DNA from: Ruminococcaceae bacterium UBA5397
GTDB lineage: Bacteria; Bacillota; Clostridia; Oscillospirales; Acutalibacteraceae
Assembly: GCA_002411615.1 (NCBI GenBank)
Contig: DHOF01000067.1
Coordinates: 1-7,171, forward strand
Reading direction: 5' to 3'
DNA length: 7,171 nt
The translations under genes and the position numbers were made by a program. Below are positions 5,594 to 7,171 of the stretch, one piece after another (within the stretch, counting starts at the first letter, position 1; each line of letters starts with the position of its first letter). The notes beneath the pieces are model-generated. The model was given only the letters and a program-made list of their open reading frames with translations. It was not told the DNA's origin and ran no database searches.

Positions 5594-5645
5594 CTGGGAA
5601 TTCTTTATTCTTGAAGAAGGAATTTTTTATGAAGGAGGCCTTCTT
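5594..5645 (+). promoter_or_regulatory. spoIIA leader: possible sigma-H -10, terminator-like hairpin and masked ribosome binding site
   Basis: AAGGAATTT (5617-5625) matches the sigma-H -10 pattern RNNGAATWW perfectly. The best -35-like sequence (GGGAATT, 5596-5602) lies about 3 bases too far upstream and has one mismatch in its core, so the promoter is uncertain. The same bases can fold: AATTCTTT (5599-5606) pairs with AAGGAATT (5617-5624, one wobble), followed by six T (5623-5628). The spoIIAA ribosome binding site AAGGAGG (5632-5638) is itself in a small hairpin, GAAGG-AGG-CCTTC (5631-5643). Upstream, CGACGAA (5571-5577 region) matches 6 of 7 positions of the Spo0A box TGNCGAA. Confidence 0.3.
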
Positions 5646-5984
5646 TTGAGTGTCGATCTAAAATTAAAAAAGGACGAGCTTACTGCGCTTTTGGATGGAG
5701 AAATTGACCATCATTGTGCCAGAAAGTTTCGGGAAGAAATCGATGAAGCGGCGGAACATATCCGCCCCAGACGTTTGATCTTAGATTTTTCCGGGGTTAG
5801 TTTTATGGATAGTTCCGGGGTAGGACTGATCTTGGGAAGATGCCGTTTGATGAGCTTATGGAAAGGACGTGTTACCATTCGAAATGTACCCGAAAAGTTA
5901 AAAAGGATTGTTTCTCTGGCGGGTTTGTCAGAACTATGTGATATTGAAGAAGGAGTGAGTGTAGAAAATGAAACCGACGAATGA
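5646..5984 (+). CDS. spoIIAA: Anti-sigma-F factor antagonist SpoIIAA
   Basis: The protein has 112 residues; B. subtilis SpoIIAA has 117. The start is TTG at 5646, chosen because a perfect AAGGAGG (5632-5638) lies 7 bases upstream and the resulting N-terminus (MSVDLKLKKDEL) aligns with the family; a longer frame from 5589 would put the ribosome binding site inside the gene. It is a single STAS domain: GEIDHH at 18-23 and FMDSSGVGLILGR at 53-65. Ser56 corresponds to B. subtilis Ser58, which SpoIIAB phosphorylates. Unphosphorylated SpoIIAA binds SpoIIAB and releases sigma-F in the forespore; SpoIIE removes the phosphate. It overlaps spoIIAB by 17 bp and is first in the operon. No dacF gene precedes it, unlike B. 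subtilis. Very confident. Confidence 0.96.
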   Translation: MSVDLKLKKDELTALLDGEIDHHCARKFREEIDEAAEHIRPRRLILDFSGVSFMDSSGVGLILGRCRLMSLWKGRVTIRNVPEKLKRIVSLAGLSELCDIEEGVSVENETDE

Positions 5985-6411
5985 AATGCATCTGCGCTTT
6001 TTAAGCGCTAGCAGCAATGAGGCATTTGCCCGTACTACGGTTGCGGCTTTCGCCTCGCAGCTCGATCCAACTGTGGACGAGCTGTGTGATCTGCGAACTG
6101 CAGTTTCGGAAGCTGTAACAAACTGTATTGTACATGGGTACCGGAATACAATCGGGATGGTCTACATAGATTGCATGATTTATGAGGAACACACGATCCA
6201 AGTTAAAATCAAAGACCATGGCTGTGGAATCGAAAATGTAAAACAGGCAATGGAACCAATGTTTACGACCGGCGGGGAGGAACGTGCGGGGTTAGGGTTT
6301 GCAGTGATGCAAAGTTTCACCGATCGTTTAAAGGTGCGCAGCAAAGTCGGAAAAGGCACAACTGTCGTTATGGAAAAAGATTTTTCACCCCGTCCGCGTC
6401 ATCATGGATAG
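5968..6411 (+). CDS. spoIIAB: Anti-sigma-F factor / SpoIIAA kinase SpoIIAB
   Basis: The protein has 147 residues; B. subtilis has 146. It is a GHKL (HATPase_c) serine kinase. The N box VSEAVTNCIVHGY (46-58) contains Glu48 and Asn52, matching the catalytic Glu and Mg-binding Asn of the family. The G1 box is DHGCGI (83-88), the ATP lid is FTTGGEERAG (99-108) and the G2 box is GLGFAVM (108-114). Arg22 matches B. subtilis Arg20, a residue used in contacting the sigma factor. It binds sigma-F in an ATP-dependent dimer and phosphorylates SpoIIAA. The start at 5968 is supported by alignment of KPTNEMHL with the B. subtilis N-terminus; the nearest AAGGAG (5950-5955) lies 12 bases upstream, rather far, so coupling with the overlapping spoIIAA probably helps. 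The stop codon overlaps the sigF start by 8 bp. The C-terminus (FSPRPRHHG) is short and basic. Confidence 0.97.
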   Translation: MKPTNEMHLRFLSASSNEAFARTTVAAFASQLDPTVDELCDLRTAVSEAVTNCIVHGYRNTIGMVYIDCMIYEEHTIQVKIKDHGCGIENVKQAMEPMFTTGGEERAGLGFAVMQSFTDRLKVRSKVGKGTTVVMEKDFSPRPRHHG

Positions 6412-7051
6412 AGAAAAGGCCACCCGGGAAAATATCGGTCTGGTTCATGCCTGTGCCAGACGATTTCTCGGGCGCGGCGCAGATTATGATGATCTTGTGC
6501 AGGCTGGTTGTGAAGGACTGGTAAAGGCTGCCGATCGTTTTGATGAGAATCGTGGCTGCTGCTTTTCAACTTATGCGGTACCGGTAATCTTAGGCGAAAT
6601 GAAAAAGCTCTTTCGAGAGGGCAATACTGTTAAAATGGGAAGAACACTGCAAAGCCTTGCCTGTAAAGTAAATCGCTGGAGCAGCTCATTTGCGGTAAAA
6701 GAAGGCCGGCAGCCGACCGTAAGCGAAGTCGCATCCGGATTGGGGATTTCTTCAGAAGAAGCAGCCGAAGCGCTCTGTGCAGGCCAAATGCCGCTTTCTT
6801 TAACAGAAGAAAACGATGAGGAGGGACAGCTGGATTTACCCACCGAGTCAGAAGAAGAACGGATTACAGAGTCTATGTCCCTTCGCGAAGCATTAAAAGA
6901 TTTGCCTGCAAATGATCGAAAATTAGTCTGGTTTCGTTATTTTCAGGACCAGACACAAATAGAAACAGCGCAAAGACTCGGGATGACACAGGTGCAGGTT
7001 TCTAGGAGAGAAAAGAAGATTCTGACTGAATTACGGCAGATGCTTGGGTAA
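6404..7051 (+). CDS. sigF: RNA polymerase sporulation sigma factor SigF (SpoIIAC)
   Basis: The protein has 215 residues, about 40 fewer than B. subtilis SigF (255). The missing part is the N-terminal segment before region 2. Region 2 (about 10-80) contains DYDDLVQAGCEGLVKAADRF and FSTYAVPVILGEMKKLFRE, which bind core polymerase and the -10 element; region 3 spans about 80-140; an acidic linker (133-156) follows; region 4 (about 160-212) includes DQTQIETAQRLGMTQVQVSR, the -35-binding helix-turn-helix. It directs early forespore transcription and is held inactive by SpoIIAB. ATG 6404 is the only standard start: the frame is open upstream to a stop at 6329-6331 without ATG, GTG or TTG. No ribosome binding site precedes it, so translation is probably coupled to spoIIAB through the 8-bp overlap ATGGATAG. 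SigG is the close paralogue, but position after spoIIAB identifies SigF. Confidence 0.95.
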   Translation: MDREKATRENIGLVHACARRFLGRGADYDDLVQAGCEGLVKAADRFDENRGCCFSTYAVPVILGEMKKLFREGNTVKMGRTLQSLACKVNRWSSSFAVKEGRQPTVSEVASGLGISSEEAAEALCAGQMPLSLTEENDEEGQLDLPTESEEERITESMSLREALKDLPANDRKLVWFRYFQDQTQIETAQRLGMTQVQVSRREKKILTELRQMLG

Positions 7052-7060
7052 GGCGACAGA

Positions 7061-7094
7061 ATCTGGTGCTTTTAAATATAAAAGATCCATAGAT
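7061..7094. other. Imperfect AT-rich stem-loop after sigF
   Basis: ATCTGG (7061-7066) can pair with CC-AT-AGAT (7087-7094, two-base bulge), and CTTTTA (7069-7074) with TAAAAG (7079-7084), forming one interrupted stem. No T-run follows, so it is at best a weak terminator for the spoIIA operon. No other terminator is visible before the next promoter. Confidence 0.25.
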
Positions 7095-7135
7095 GTAGAG
7101 GTAAAATAAAATTTGCAAAAAGATGAAAAAAGTTG

Positions 7136-7167
7136 TTGACAATCAGGAATTAAAATGATATTATAAT
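7136..7167 (+). promoter_or_regulatory. Predicted sigma-A promoter reading out of the window
   Basis: A perfect TTGACA (7136-7141) is followed 17 bases later by TATTAT (7159-7164; 5 of 6 matches). A perfect TATAAT (7162-7167) overlaps it, at a 20-base spacing that is too long for the same -35. The start of the transcript and the gene it serves lie beyond base 7171. The strength of the -35 suggests constitutive expression independent of the sporulation operon. Confidence 0.65.
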
Positions 7168-7171
7168 AAAG

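Noticed and set aside
5589..5645. N-terminal extension of SpoIIAA from a TTG at 5589
   Set aside because: The extension does not resemble the family and would contain the AAGGAGG that fits the TTG at 5646.
7061..7094. Intrinsic terminator of the spoIIA operon
   Set aside because: The stem is interrupted and AT-rich and no T-run follows; kept only as a low-confidence stem-loop.
1..7171. CRISPR array, tRNA or rRNA gene, insertion sequence, or defence system
   Set aside because: No regularly spaced repeats, tRNA-like cloverleaf, rRNA segment, transposase or known defence domain was seen on either strand.

Overview
The window looks like chromosomal DNA of a low- to mid-GC, endospore-forming Firmicute, most likely a member of the Clostridia. 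The evidence is a complete spoIIA operon (spoIIAA, spoIIAB, sigF), strong AAGGAGG-type ribosome binding sites, sigma-A type promoters and AT-rich spacers. A family-level guess such as Oscillospirales would be an inference from protein flavour only.

Layout, left to right. (1) A perfect 38-bp palindrome occupies bases 1-38, at the window edge. (2) A plus-strand gene (52-1059) encodes what looks like a radical-SAM-derived protein that has lost its iron-sulfur cluster motif. It converges on (3) a minus-strand TetR-family regulator (1088-1699), and the two share a bidirectional terminator that also encodes the last residues of the regulator. (4) A 426-bp divergent spacer (1700-2125) holds the regulator's promoter, an orphan 17-bp hairpin, a perfect 17-bp operator-like dyad and a good promoter for the next operon. 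(5) Three plus-strand genes, xpaC, telA and metA (2126-5492), are separated by only 24 and 22 bp and end at an intrinsic terminator. XpaC and TelA/YaaN form a known conserved pair in Firmicutes (membrane/stress related, poorly understood). MetA is homoserine O-acetyltransferase, judged from Cys142, His235, Glu237 and Glu111. (6) The spoIIA operon (5646-7051) follows, with overlapping genes. (7) A sigma-A promoter at the right edge reads out of the window.

How the parts work together: SpoIIAA, SpoIIAB and SigF are the partner-switching module that releases sigma-F in the forespore. The xpaC-telA-metA cluster puts a methionine-pathway enzyme behind two envelope/stress genes with no visible methionine-responsive leader of its own. 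The divergent TetR protein is a candidate regulator of that cluster, but nothing in the sequence proves it.

The observations most worth a second look are the apparent radical-SAM pseudoenzyme, the cluster of inverted repeats in the divergent spacer, the winged-helix-like segment inside the XpaC-like membrane protein, and the short SigF with no Shine-Dalgarno sequence. I did not find a clear novel defence or mobile system here.
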